Below, one piece after another: positions 32,045 through 41,081 of a stretch of DNA of 56,928 nt. Within the stretch, counting starts at the first letter, position 1. Every line of letters begins with the position of its first letter. A model generated the notes under the pieces. The model was not told the origin of the DNA and did not search any database. It saw only the letters and a program-made list of their open reading frames with translations. The stretch spans positions 1 through 56,928 of the forward strand of contig CALFEO010000015.1 of the NCBI GenBank assembly GCA_937949995.1. Reading direction: 5' to 3'. The stretch is from an uncultured bacterium. Its GTDB lineage: Bacteria > Patescibacteriota > Patescibacteriia > 2-12-FULL-60-25. A program made the position numbers and the translations under genes.

Positions 32045-33532
32045 TTAAGTTTCGGGTTTGGGCGGTTTGCCCGGAGCGGGGAATTGATAGGCTTGGGTTG
32101 TGCGCATATCTTGGCTGTCAGCCCAATCCAAGTCATCAAGAGCTTCTTGCACGTTGACATGCGAATTCTCGGGTGCAAGTTTTTGACGCCAGTCTTCTTG
32201 GATTTGCCGGACGTCGGTGCCTTCATCCGGAAATACAATCAACCCTGAATTATCGGTGTGAGTTATACAGCTGGGATATTCGGGAACTATGGGGGTGATG
32301 TCGCTATCCGGTTCCAATGCCGTAAAGCCGGATGCGGAGTCATTGACTCCCCAGGTTTCGCCGTTTGAATGCGGATCAGCGTCTTGGCAATTTGTTTGCG
32401 CGACAGAAGCCGTATCATCATTGAATTCCGACAAAATGTTTTGCATTTCGGCTTGGCTCAAACGCGCCGGTTTTTCATCCGCTGATTTGCCGATGAATTG
32501 TTTGTCGGTTTGTCTGACGTTCGCTGTTTTACTGCTCGGCAGAGCCGGGTCTTGCGATCCGAAGTGCAGGGTTTTAAAGCTACCGCTGTCACGAGTTGCG
32601 CGGGCATGCAACACACTGCTGCGAGCCGGAGGTTCTTCGCCTGTGAGCAACATCATGACATCGTTGCTTAAGTACATGTTCGGATTGTCTTCAGCCATCA
32701 GCTCAACGGCACGATGCATTTTTTTGGCCAGGTCTTCGAAGTGCTCCGCGGCCTCGCGAAAACGTTTGGCATGAGCTTCCAAATCCTGCAGTTCCCTGCT
32801 TTCGAGCAAGTAACTGGCGGCCGGGAATTTGCTTTGAGATATGGTTTTGTCACGTGCCGCCAAAATTTTGGTGAGTTCGGAAACTCGTTTTTCCAAAGCT
32901 TGGCGAGTGCGTCTTTCGAGATTCAAAGCTTCTTTAGCGGAACGCGTTTCAGCTTCCAGGGCTTGTTTGGCTCGTCGCAAAATGGCATTGGTGTTCTCGA
33001 TTGTTTTGAGCCGTTTACCAAGCTCTTCAACCTCTTCACGCAGACTTTGCATAAAGAGAATGTCGCCGTTTTTGCGATCCGATTTTTTTTCTTCGGCTCT
33101 TTGAATGGCGTAGCCGGTCAACTGCCGCAGTTTGTCTTCGCGTCTGGCTGCGGTCTGCATGAAAGAGCGAAGAATGATAGACAATTTTTGCGGATCCTTG
33201 GGAAGCATGTCCAGCGTTACACGCATAACAATGGTTCGGCATTGTGCTCTGTAACGAAGATCGATTTGGTTTTCGAGCCTGAAACCAAATAAAGCATGGA
33301 TGTTGAAATACTCACCGGCTTCGATGTTGTCGAGTTCAATTTTTTTATGTCCGTCCGGAGCCGGTACAAGCATTTCGGCGGCAACACTGCCTTGACGAAC
33401 TACGAAGCATGCATTTTCTTCAGAATCTATGGAGATAATTTCTCCTTCCGGATAAATTGTGTCGAAGGCTCCTTTTTGAAAAGCTTCGACAGCCGGAGTA
33501 TCACGTTTGAATGATGGCTTGTCTGATGTCAC
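32045..33532 (-). CDS. cNMP-binding-like domain and coiled-coil protein
   Basis: A 495-residue protein. Residues about 10-125 resemble a cyclic nucleotide-binding (Crp-like) beta-roll: a FQKGAFDTIYPEGEIIS lead, FVVRQGSVAAEM, an L-D-N-I-E-A-G-E-Y-F turn equivalent to the phosphate-binding cassette region, then VMRVTLDMLP. From about 150 to 280 is a long heptad-rich coiled coil (EEVEELGKRLKTIENTNAIL and similar). The C-terminal 200 residues are polar and probably disordered. There is no HTH at the end, so it is not a classic Crp regulator. The GTG start at 33532 is supported by AAAGGAG five bases upstream. Its role may be structural or signalling; unknown. Confidence 0.7.
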   Translation of the reverse strand: MTSDKPSFKRDTPAVEAFQKGAFDTIYPEGEIISIDSEENACFVVRQGSVAAEMLVPAPDGHKKIELDNIEAGEYFNIHALFGFRLENQIDLRYRAQCRTIVMRVTLDMLPKDPQKLSIILRSFMQTAARREDKLRQLTGYAIQRAEEKKSDRKNGDILFMQSLREEVEELGKRLKTIENTNAILRRAKQALEAETRSAKEALNLERRTRQALEKRVSELTKILAARDKTISQSKFPAASYLLESRELQDLEAHAKRFREAAEHFEDLAKKMHRAVELMAEDNPNMYLSNDVMMLLTGEEPPARSSVLHARATRDSGSFKTLHFGSQDPALPSSKTANVRQTDKQFIGKSADEKPARLSQAEMQNILSEFNDDTASVAQTNCQDADPHSNGETWGVNDSASGFTALEPDSDITPIVPEYPSCITHTDNSGLIVFPDEGTDVRQIQEDWRQKLAPENSHVNVQEALDDLDWADSQDMRTTQAYQFPAPGKPPKPET

Positions 33533-33616
33533 GTTATCTCCTTTGTTCAGTGGTAATGTCAAAAGACCAAGTAAAGAACAAGGTACATTAGATTGAAAAT
33601 TGAATTTTGTCAAGTG

Positions 33617-34801
33617 TTAAGCAAGCTCCAAAATGAGGATATTTCGCTTAACATATTGATTTTCTCTGCTGTAAGAAAGTTGCTTTTGAGAGGATATTGT
33701 TTGATAGCCAAGATGATGCAAGTGCGGAACGAGATCTGCTGCGGCTTGACCGTTGGGATTTTGATATTCGGGAGTGATGATTACCAATTTGGCCTTGGAT
33801 TTGAGAATTGGTCTTAAAGCTCGCAAAGAATCTATCCAGAGATTCAAAATTTGTTGAGCATTCTTTTCCAAAGTTCTTTGCGATTCGGTTCCATGCAATG
33901 GCGGGCCCAGGTATCCTTCAGTGATTATCGCGTCGATAGATTTGGGAGCTAGAAAATTTTGAATGTTGATTACATCAGCCGTGAATATTCGAAAACGTTT
34001 GGCATCTTTGGAAGAGATGATTTTTTCTTGCACCAACCAGTTGTTGTTGGCTTCGGTGTATTGAATTTGTTTGGCTTCTATATCGCTACCAATAATTTGT
34101 TTGGCATCTGTTGCCAAGACAGCTTCCATGAGGATGGTGCCGGAACCGCAAAACGGATCGAGTATGACTCCGTCGGAGGGTGTTTCTGCCAAGTTAACCA
34201 TCATGCGGGCGAGCTTGGGCGGGAGCATGCCGTTTTTGCTGTCGCGTTTGGGGCGATCGTAATCACGCTTGCTCCAAGCATCGGCGTTTTGAACGTTTGC
34301 GGTTTTGCCTAAATACGCCTTGTCTCCATCCACCATCAAACAAAGATCGGCATTGGGAGTATCGCATAAATTGCATTTGGCAACTGCGGCGGGGGAAAGC
34401 GGTTCACCGCCTTTACCGGTGACCCAGCGTACGGAATAGCCTTTGGCACGAAGGTCTTTTTTAAGTTGGATGGGGAGTTTGAAGAATTTTTTTTGAGTTG
34501 ATTTGGATCCATAAATCGTCAAGCCGAAATCCAAGGAGCGTTTACCTTCGGTATTGGCGTTTGCGGGAGCAAGTAAATCGGCAATGAGAGACGAGTTTAA
34601 TTTGGTTAGAGATCCTTGATAAATAATATCGCCAAGTTTGATTGTTCCGCCGAGTTTATCCATTAATTGATTTGAATCCCAATTTTCGGATTCCAAAATC
34701 AGCATCTTATCGAATGCGTGAATATTTTTTGCGTCGGGAAGTACAGCGCGGATTTCAGCCGTGCTTAAATCAGGATGAGAACCAAGGATACAGAAATACA
34801 T
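33617..34801 (-). CDS. TRM11-like RNA methyltransferase
   Basis: A 394-residue SAM-dependent methyltransferase of the TRM11/Trm-G10 type (tRNA guanosine N2 methylation in archaea and eukaryotes). An N-terminal THUMP-like region is followed by RPKRDSKNGMLPPKLARMMV, SAM motif I ILDPFCGSGTILMEA, acidic motif IIGSDIE and a variant of the catalytic D/NPPY motif, TEGYLGPPL. Substitution of the DPPY aspartate-proline by EGYLGP is shared by some bacterial candidates and leaves the exact target uncertain. The start MYFCILGSHPDLS at 34801 is chosen; upstream in-frame codons are translated CTAGCCACCAGC repeat. Confidence 0.8.
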   Translation of the reverse strand: MYFCILGSHPDLSTAEIRAVLPDAKNIHAFDKMLILESENWDSNQLMDKLGGTIKLGDIIYQGSLTKLNSSLIADLLAPANANTEGKRSLDFGLTIYGSKSTQKKFFKLPIQLKKDLRAKGYSVRWVTGKGGEPLSPAAVAKCNLCDTPNADLCLMVDGDKAYLGKTANVQNADAWSKRDYDRPKRDSKNGMLPPKLARMMVNLAETPSDGVILDPFCGSGTILMEAVLATDAKQIIGSDIEAKQIQYTEANNNWLVQEKIISSKDAKRFRIFTADVINIQNFLAPKSIDAIITEGYLGPPLHGTESQRTLEKNAQQILNLWIDSLRALRPILKSKAKLVIITPEYQNPNGQAAADLVPHLHHLGYQTISSQKQLSYSRENQYVKRNILILELA

Positions 34802-34805
34802 ATTA

Positions 34806-34965
34806 TTATTTAGCCACCAGCTACCAGCCACTAGCCGCTAGCCTTTAGATTAAAGTTTATCAAGTCTAAAGTTTATCCCACTACGCCTAAACGGCTTCGC
34901 GGGACAGGTCAAGAGAGGCTTAGGTTGCTCTTGATAAACTTGTTACTTTTAACTTGATGAACTCC
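34806..34965. repeat. CTACCAGC repeats and AAGTTTATCAAG palindromic element
   Basis: 34810-34843 has CCAGCTACCAGCCACTAGCC repeats; 34851-34965 is a copy of the palindromic repeat also found at 4464, 45541 and 49116, with the CGGGACAGGTCAAG centre. The stretch to 35043 holds no gene. Confidence 0.8.
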
Positions 34966-35043
34966 TGCGTTACGACGTTACCGCATGCGTGTTTAGATAT
35001 TACATCGTGCCAAGAGAGATGACCAGAGGCCGGGATATTTCTG

Positions 35044-35072
35044 TTGACAATCCACGCAATTTATGGTGGGCT
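35044..35072 (+). promoter_or_regulatory. Shared TTGACA-N12-TATGGTGGGCT motif, copy 1
   Basis: TTGACA (35044-35049) followed after exactly 12 bases by TATGGTGGGCT (35062-35072). The same two blocks at the same spacing stand before the paralogous gene at 37254. It probably includes the promoter -35 box, with a regulatory or variant -10 element. Confidence 0.6.
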
Positions 35073-35142
35073 TGATGTGGCAAATACGTTATAGTATCAA
35101 CCGCGCACTTTGATAATACTCATGGCAAAAAGGAGAGCCGTG

Positions 35143-37080
35143 ATGAAGAATGAGAGCAGACTGTCGACCGGAGGATTGTTTGGCCCAATGAGGCTCTGCG
35201 TTGTTTTTTTGGCTGTGTTGGCTGTGTTGATGGGTTTTTCGCGTTCGGCTAAAGCCGACATTGCCGATTGTTTTAAGTCGGTTAAACGAAGCCAAGTTGA
35301 CGGCCGGGAATATACGGTTGTCGTGTTTAATTCGGAAAAGAGATGCGATTTGTACATGGCGGCACGCATGTTTCCGCAATTGGATCCCAATACCAAAGAG
35401 CCTTTGCCGCCTCAAGTTCAATTGCGCAGTATGTACGCGGCCAATGCCAAAGTGCAATTTGGCAACAGAGAAGTGCGTACAGTGCTCGCGCGTTGCGTGC
35501 CCGATTCCAAGCCTTGGCCGGATCAAACCGCTGAAGAGCGGGATATGTGTCCGGATTTGAAAGTGAATTACTTTCAAAACGGCTTTGGCGGAGCGGTGAT
35601 GATACCCGAAACCCGCATGCTGACTTATACTGAAAAATTGGAATCGGCATTTTCCAAAGCTTGTTTGAATCTGGGTTCTCGACAAGAACCGAGCGAACAA
35701 GAAAAGGAAATTTTGTCGGATTGCCAAAAACTTACCGCAGGGTTCGAATACAAAGCATTGCCCGAAAAAGAGGTTAAGATTGAAGCCCCGGTTATGAAGA
35801 CCGATGACAACCAAACAGCGTTGTATGCCGCGGAAATCAAAGATCTCAAAGCCACTGTTGCCAAATTGGAACCCAAAGCTCAAAAAGAAAGCTGGCTTTG
35901 GCCTTTGTTTATGTTTATGGTTGGATTTGCGGTTTTTGGAGCCTCGGGCACTATTTTTGGTGTCAAAGAAAGGCGTACCAGAAAAGACATGGAAATGCGG
36001 TATAAATTGCTGCTGCAAGAAACAAAGCATGACGGCAACGGCAGGAAAAATTCTTTGCCGCCTCGAGTTGATACCGAGGAATTGGCGCGCAAGCTGGAAA
36101 AGAAATTGCGTGTTGATCTGGACAAGGAATATTCCGCAAAAGCCGCCAAGGAACGTCTGAATTTGGAAAAGCAGTTTGAATCCAAATACAGTGGAATTTC
36201 AGCGAATCTTGCCCGCAAGAACGGGGAGCTTGAGCGAACTATCGATTTGTTGAAAGAGAAAGCTCGTCTTGAAGCGGAGCAAGCGTGCGAAGCCGCGGTT
36301 CATGATTTGGCGAAAGAGAATAAGCGCCTGACCGAAGAGCTGGACAAAGCTTCAGCCAAAGCGAGTGATGCGGAAGCTGAAGCGGAAGCGTTTAAGCAAG
36401 AGCTTGCCAAAGCTGAAGCCAAGTACATGGAAGCCGAAAGAGATTACCGGGCTTTACTCGCCGAGAATGCCAAGACTGAAACTCAACTTGAAGAACAGCT
36501 GAAGTTGCTGGCGAATTTGGAGGATCGCGCGAGAGCGGATCGTGAGCAATGCACGAGCTTGCAAACCGCTTTGCAAGATTTGCAAGTGCGTCACGCAAAC
36601 CTCTTGGCGGCTCAGGGAGTCATGTGTGATCCGCACGCACCAATGAGCCGGGCATTGAACCGAGCGCCGACGCTGCCTATCGGAGCAGCGCCAATCGGAA
36701 GTTCGGAGCTGACCAGAGAAGGTTCGGCTTACAGCATGGTGCTTGAGCGCGGAAAAATGCGTGATGATCAATATGATGAAAAAGATAAAGAAAATATTTC
36801 TTCATCACGCTTCGGTTCGGCTGAATCCGGAGGCGGTGAAGATGGGGTTGTACGAAATCCCATGACAACGGAAATGGACGAATTGCGTCCCGCGCCTGAA
36901 GAGAAGGATTCTTTTTCTGAAGAAACAACTCTCAACGAATTCCGTTTGGATCGGGATTCGGATGACGGACAGGAATCCGCGGGAATAATTCCGCGGACAA
37001 GCCATGAGTCACATACCGCTTATAAAGCGGAAAAATCCTCTTCGAATGAAGAGGATGATAAGGCGCGAAGCGCCTCATAG
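35143..37080 (+). CDS. Signal-peptide, six-Cys, TM, coiled-coil protein (paralogue A)
   Basis: A 645-residue protein. A signal sequence ends near SAKA at residue 38; an external domain of about 190 residues carries six cysteines (ADCFKS, EKRCDLYMAARMFPQL, ARCVPDSKPW, ERDMCPDL, KACLNLG, SDCQKL); a membrane helix lies at about 249-270 (WLWPLFMFMVGFAVFGASG); then a Glu/Lys/Ala-rich coiled coil of about 230 residues and a polar tail, both cytoplasmic. The external domain, cysteines and topology are shared with the 37254-39767 protein, so the two are paralogues. ATG at 35143 has AAGGAG seven bases upstream. The final coding region contains three small hairpins. Function unknown; a trans-envelope tether or scaffold is possible. 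Confidence 0.8.
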   Translation: MKNESRLSTGGLFGPMRLCVVFLAVLAVLMGFSRSAKADIADCFKSVKRSQVDGREYTVVVFNSEKRCDLYMAARMFPQLDPNTKEPLPPQVQLRSMYAANAKVQFGNREVRTVLARCVPDSKPWPDQTAEERDMCPDLKVNYFQNGFGGAVMIPETRMLTYTEKLESAFSKACLNLGSRQEPSEQEKEILSDCQKLTAGFEYKALPEKEVKIEAPVMKTDDNQTALYAAEIKDLKATVAKLEPKAQKESWLWPLFMFMVGFAVFGASGTIFGVKERRTRKDMEMRYKLLLQETKHDGNGRKNSLPPRVDTEELARKLEKKLRVDLDKEYSAKAAKERLNLEKQFESKYSGISANLARKNGELERTIDLLKEKARLEAEQACEAAVHDLAKENKRLTEELDKASAKASDAEAEAEAFKQELAKAEAKYMEAERDYRALLAENAKTETQLEEQLKLLANLEDRARADREQCTSLQTALQDLQVRHANLLAAQGVMCDPHAPMSRALNRAPTLPIGAAPIGSSELTREGSAYSMVLERGKMRDDQYDEKDKENISSSRFGSAESGGGEDGVVRNPMTTEMDELRPAPEEKDSFSEETTLNEFRLDRDSDDGQESAGIIPRTSHESHTAYKAEKSSSNEEDDKARSAS

Positions 37081-37084
37081 TTTT

Positions 37085-37108
37085 AACCCGCCGCAGTCGG
37101 CGGGTTTT
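37085..37108 (+). terminator. Terminator of paralogue A
   Basis: AACCCGCCG CAGT CGGCGGGTT stem followed by TTG. Confidence 0.85.
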
Positions 37109-37135
37109 GTGTTTGTAAATAAAAAGAGCGCTGGG

Positions 37136-37164
37136 TTGACAGAAATCTTAAAATATGGTGGGCT
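37136..37164 (+). promoter_or_regulatory. Shared TTGACA-N12-TATGGTGGGCT motif, copy 2
   Basis: TTGACA (37136-37141), 12 bases, TATGGTGGGCT (37154-37164): identical in both blocks and spacing to the copy at 35044-35072, while the 12 bases between differ. Confidence 0.6.
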
Positions 37165-37253
37165 ATAGGATACTCATGTTGTAAAATATGGGCAGGACCT
37201 TGAAAATCGAGCGTGACAAAATTTTGTTGCGCAGCCAATGAAGGGGAGAGATC

Positions 37254-39767
37254 ATGAACAACGAATCTGCAAAGTTGCGTTTTTACCTTTCTTTTTTGTT
37301 CGGTTGCTTGCTGTTGTTTTTTTCCGGTCCGGTATCGGCGCAAACAAGCACGCCTTGCGTGCAGGCCGTGGAAAATGTGACCATGCAAGGTGCGCGTTAT
37401 CGCCAAATCACTTTGAGCGGTGAAAAAGAGTGCGACTTGTATGTGGTGGCCCGCAATTTTCCTCAATTGGGAGAAGATGGCAAGCCGCTGCCGATTCAGC
37501 AGCAGTTGCGTTCCATCAAAGCGGCCAACGACAAGTTGATGAAGGGAAAGTCCGGTTTGAGGCCGGTACACAGCGCTTGTGTACCTGATTCCGTGCCTTG
37601 GACGGATCAAACCGTTGCCGAACGCGACATGTGCCAGAACCTTCGAGTCAATTACTATCCTGTCACCAAACAGGTTTTGGTTCCTCGGGTTCCGGAGTTT
37701 TCCGAGAGTGAACAGATTCAAACGCTTGGTGATGAAGCTTGTAAAGCTTTGTCCGGCATGGCTAATCCCACTCCGGAAATAAAACGTGTTCTGGCAGAAT
37801 GCCAAAAACATTTTACGGACGTTGCAATTCCTTCGCCGAGCATCACAGCCGAGCAATTGGAATTGGCCAATGCCCGCGTTGAAATCGCGGCTTTGAACAA
37901 ACTCACAAGCGAACAAAATAATGAGTTGGCCGTATTGAAAACGGACAAGGTACAGCTTACCGAAGCGAAGTCCGTATTCAGTTTGCTTACTCTGCTGTTT
38001 GCTTTTCTGTGTGTCATCGCAACAACGATTGCCGTCAGAAGCACGATCAAACAACACAAGCTGCGTGATTTGGCGCATATTGCGATCATGCAGATCGAAG
38101 ACAGAGTCAAGAAAGAGTTGGAAAAGCGTAAAGCCGGCCCGACTCTTGATGAGTATCAATCGTTTTTGAACGATTACACTTCGGCGCAAGCCAAATTGCA
38201 GATCGAGGTCGGTGAAAAAGCGACACTCTCCCAGCAATTGGCCGACATGAAACAAGAGATGGAAAGCCGCTCGGCCGCAGCTTTGATGGCAAAAGCCGAA
38301 CTCGCCGATCGCGTGGAAAAGCTTAGCGCAAAAAGCGCCAAGTTGATGCAAAAGGTTTTGACGCTAAATGCGGATTGCGAAAAAGCAAATGCGCAAATTG
38401 GCGAGCTTGGCGCAAAAAATGCCGAGTTGAAACATCAAAATGACACGCTCTTTCTGCAATTGGTAAAGTTGTACGAGAAGGAGCGAAGTGTTCGCGAAGA
38501 ACATTTGCAAAAACTTAACGACTCGGTTGAATTGGCGCGTAAAGCCATTGTTCAACTCGAAAGCCGGCTTCACGTTTATGTGAAGAATGAGGAAAACGAA
38601 AAAGCCGAATCGCTTTTGGCTAAATTGGAATCACTCCATAAAGTATTGGCCATGAGCGTTGCAGAAAGAGATGCCCGTCAAAGGGCGTATGGGATTATTT
38701 TGGAAAATAATCCTCAGCAAAACGATCCAACCCGCTTTTTGTTCGAGCTGCAGAGCAAGGACGATACGGCAAGTGTGGACAGGTTGGGATCCATCGCCGC
38801 TCTCAACATAGAACTCCGTGATTTGAACACCAATCTTTCACGTGAGAGCCCGGATGTTTTGGATGAGCTGGTACAGACACGCAGAGAGAATGCGGAGCTG
38901 AATGGTTTGTGGCGAGCATTGGTAACCGGAATTGCACGAGCCATGCAGCTTAATCTTTCAGCCATAGCCGAGATGGAACCCGAGCAACAAGCCGAGCAAT
39001 TGGCACTCGGAATCGGTGAATTGAAAATGCAAAAATTGACCTCCAGCGATCTCGCGGAAAAGGTTGGTTTGTTGCAGGATCAGTTGTCTGATGTAAAGAA
39101 TCACAACGCGGCTTTGCGCAAGGCTATGGAATCGGATCCAAGCCGTGAAGCCGTTGCCGCTTACGAGTATACGGCTCTGGCCGCGGAAGTCAGTAAAGCG
39201 TCGCTTGCCAAGAGGCTTGAAGAAGCCGAGTCGAGCTTGGAAGAAGCTAAACTGACAAATCGCCGTTTGCAGGAATCCGTCAGATCCAAGGATGCTTCCG
39301 GTCTTCTGGCTTTGGAAGCTCCGGAATTGGCGATTTTGCCGACAGAGCGCATCATGCAAATGGTGCAAGCCGGTATTCTGGCGCTTCAACAAAAGTCCGG
39401 TGCCTTATCCGAAGCCGAAGTCGTCGTTTCCAGCGATCAAGAGCTTGGAGCTTTGCATGGCTTTTTGCATTTGCCGCTTGTGAGCACCCACTCATACAAG
39501 CTGCCTCCTACGCTTCTGACCAATATGGGGCCATTGCAAGTTTTTCACGTATCTCATGAAACTTGCAGTTTGGCGCCGGTGATCGCAAAATCAGTCAGTA
39601 CGCAAACCTTGCGGCCTTCGGCACAGCCGGCCACTGTCGGTGATTTGCGCAAACAGACTTTGCAGGGTTTGGGAACCATGCAGGATATCTTGGCCATGCG
39701 TCCGCCTCGTGTTCCGGAGTTCGAGGAACTTTCGGACGAAGAGAAGGATGATAAGCCCGCCCACTAA
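37254..39767 (+). CDS. Signal-peptide, six-Cys, TM, coiled-coil protein (paralogue B)
   Basis: An 837-residue paralogue of the preceding protein. The signal peptide ends near VSAQ at residue 30; the external domain has the matching cysteines (STPCVQ, EKECDLYVVARNFPQL, SACVPDSVPW, ERDMCQNL, DEACKAL, AECQKH); a membrane helix lies at about 241-262 (LLTLLFAFLCVIATTIAV); the remaining 570 residues are mostly coiled coil with a short globular or polar end. The start at 37254 is supported by GGGGAG. Each paralogue has its own promoter motif and terminator, so they are separate transcripts under what looks like common control. The aligned external domains suggest a shared binding partner or hetero-assembly. 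No known family recognised. Confidence 0.8.
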   Translation: MNNESAKLRFYLSFLFGCLLLFFSGPVSAQTSTPCVQAVENVTMQGARYRQITLSGEKECDLYVVARNFPQLGEDGKPLPIQQQLRSIKAANDKLMKGKSGLRPVHSACVPDSVPWTDQTVAERDMCQNLRVNYYPVTKQVLVPRVPEFSESEQIQTLGDEACKALSGMANPTPEIKRVLAECQKHFTDVAIPSPSITAEQLELANARVEIAALNKLTSEQNNELAVLKTDKVQLTEAKSVFSLLTLLFAFLCVIATTIAVRSTIKQHKLRDLAHIAIMQIEDRVKKELEKRKAGPTLDEYQSFLNDYTSAQAKLQIEVGEKATLSQQLADMKQEMESRSAAALMAKAELADRVEKLSAKSAKLMQKVLTLNADCEKANAQIGELGAKNAELKHQNDTLFLQLVKLYEKERSVREEHLQKLNDSVELARKAIVQLESRLHVYVKNEENEKAESLLAKLESLHKVLAMSVAERDARQRAYGIILENNPQQNDPTRFLFELQSKDDTASVDRLGSIAALNIELRDLNTNLSRESPDVLDELVQTRRENAELNGLWRALVTGIARAMQLNLSAIAEMEPEQQAEQLALGIGELKMQKLTSSDLAEKVGLLQDQLSDVKNHNAALRKAMESDPSREAVAAYEYTALAAEVSKASLAKRLEEAESSLEEAKLTNRRLQESVRSKDASGLLALEAPELAILPTERIMQMVQAGILALQQKSGALSEAEVVVSSDQELGALHGFLHLPLVSTHSYKLPPTLLTNMGPLQVFHVSHETCSLAPVIAKSVSTQTLRPSAQPATVGDLRKQTLQGLGTMQDILAMRPPRVPEFEELSDEEKDDKPAH

Positions 39768-39774
39768 CCTCAAT

Positions 39775-39796
39775 CCCGCCAAACAGGCGGGTTTTT
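39775..39796 (+). terminator. Terminator of paralogue B
   Basis: CCCGCC AAACA GGCGGG followed by TTTTT. Confidence 0.9.
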
Positions 39797-39806
39797 AGTT
39801 TGATTA

Positions 39807-39835
39807 TTGACAAAAAAGCCGATTAAGCGTAGTCT
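39807..39835 (+). promoter_or_regulatory. Promoter of rpsF-ssb-rpsR
   Basis: TTGACA (39807-39812), 17 bases, TAGTCT (39830-39835). The transcript would have a leader of about 95 bases, where S6/S18 autoregulation could act. Confidence 0.6.
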
Positions 39836-39937
39836 GGCAATATTACAAATTAACAGCTTTTGCCGGCCATAGCCGAAAATCAAGGCTTCCGCAGCAAGAT
39901 TCAACCGGATCCCAAAGCGGACGTGCAAAAGATATAT

Positions 39938-40519
39938 ATGAGAACATACGAACTTCTCTATATCATACCCGCGATTTTGACCGATGAAGAAGTCGCGCAA
40001 ACGGAAAGCGATATTTTAGCGCTTATCCAAAAATACGGCGGAGATCCCAAAGAGAGCCGCCGCTTGGGCAAATTCAAATTTGCTTATTTGATAAAAAAGA
40101 TCCGCCATGGATATTATGTCATGGTTTATTTTGATTCGGAGCCCGAGAACGTGGCCAAGATCAATGAAGCTTTGCGTATTCATGAACGCGTGGTGCGCCA
40201 TTTGATTTTGAGCAAAGAAGAAGCCGGAGGAGAAGAATTCAATCTGGTGCAATTTCAAGAAGTTGTGGTTGACGGTTCTTCAAAGGAAGATAAAGGCAAG
40301 CGCAAAAAATTTGATAAAAAATCCGAAACCGCGTCGCAAGATGTGCAAGCAGCCGCTGAATTGGACAAGAATGATGAATCCGAAGAGCCGGTTGAGGAAT
40401 CTGAAGATACTGTCTCGGAAGATGAGAAGACGGAAGGCGTTCTAGATGTTCTTTCCGGTTTAAGCTCAGAAGAATTGGATAAAAAGATTGATGCCGCTTT
40501 GTCCGAAGAAGCCAAATAA
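39938..40519 (+). CDS. rpsF: 30S ribosomal protein S6
   Basis: A 193-residue S6. The conserved S6 fold spans residues 1-100 (MRTYELLYIIPAILTDEEV, RRLGKFKFAYLIKKIRHGYY, HERVVRHLILSKEE). A tail of about 90 residues, rich in Glu, Asp, Ser and Lys, follows; S6 normally ends near 100-135 residues. Start at 39938 is chosen because S6 begins MRxYE. First gene of the standard S6-SSB-S18 operon. Confidence 0.95.
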   Translation: MRTYELLYIIPAILTDEEVAQTESDILALIQKYGGDPKESRRLGKFKFAYLIKKIRHGYYVMVYFDSEPENVAKINEALRIHERVVRHLILSKEEAGGEEFNLVQFQEVVVDGSSKEDKGKRKKFDKKSETASQDVQAAAELDKNDESEEPVEESEDTVSEDEKTEGVLDVLSGLSSEELDKKIDAALSEEAK

Positions 40520-40618
40520 ATAAATATTATTACAACGACATGCGGTTTGCGATGAAAGTTTTATATGACCGCAGAAGTCGATTGAAGAGAGTATAAATAT
40601 AATTAATCAAAATATCAT

Positions 40619-41068
40619 ATGTCCATGAGTTTGAATCGCGCGCAAATCATCGGTAATCTTACCCGTGATCCGGAATTGCGCAATACCACCACCGGCCAAA
40701 GCGTTACTAATTTTTCCGTAGCAACTTCGTCGCAATGGACGGATGTAAACGGACAAAAGCAAGAGAGAACCGAATATCATTCGGTTGTGGCTTGGGGAAA
40801 ATTGGCGGAAATTTGCCATCAATATTTGGGAAAAGGACGCAAGGTGTTTGTGGAAGGAAGATTGCAGACTCGAGATTGGGAAACTCCGGATGGAGGCAAA
40901 CGTCAAAGAACGGAAATCATTGCCGAGAATATGATTATGCTCGACAGAGCCCCTGCCGGAGGTTCTCCGGCTATGCCGTCTTCGACCTCAACGCCAACTT
41001 TGTCCAATTCCGGAGTTGATCAAGGAATCGGCGATCAAGAAATTCGTGTGGAAGATATTCCATTTTAA
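40619..41068 (+). CDS. ssb: Single-stranded DNA-binding protein
   Basis: A 149-residue SSB with an OB fold (LNRAQIIGNLTRDPELRNT, WTDVNGQKQERTEYHSVVAWG, VFVEGRLQTRDWET), a short Ser/Pro/Thr-rich linker and the C-terminal partner-binding tip VEDIPF. It binds ssDNA and recruits replication and repair proteins. Located between rpsF and rpsR as usual. Start at 40619 (MSMSLNR) or the second Met. Confidence 0.95.
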   Translation: MSMSLNRAQIIGNLTRDPELRNTTTGQSVTNFSVATSSQWTDVNGQKQERTEYHSVVAWGKLAEICHQYLGKGRKVFVEGRLQTRDWETPDGGKRQRTEIIAENMIMLDRAPAGGSPAMPSSTSTPTLSNSGVDQGIGDQEIRVEDIPF

Positions 41069-41081
41069 AGCATAAACAATT

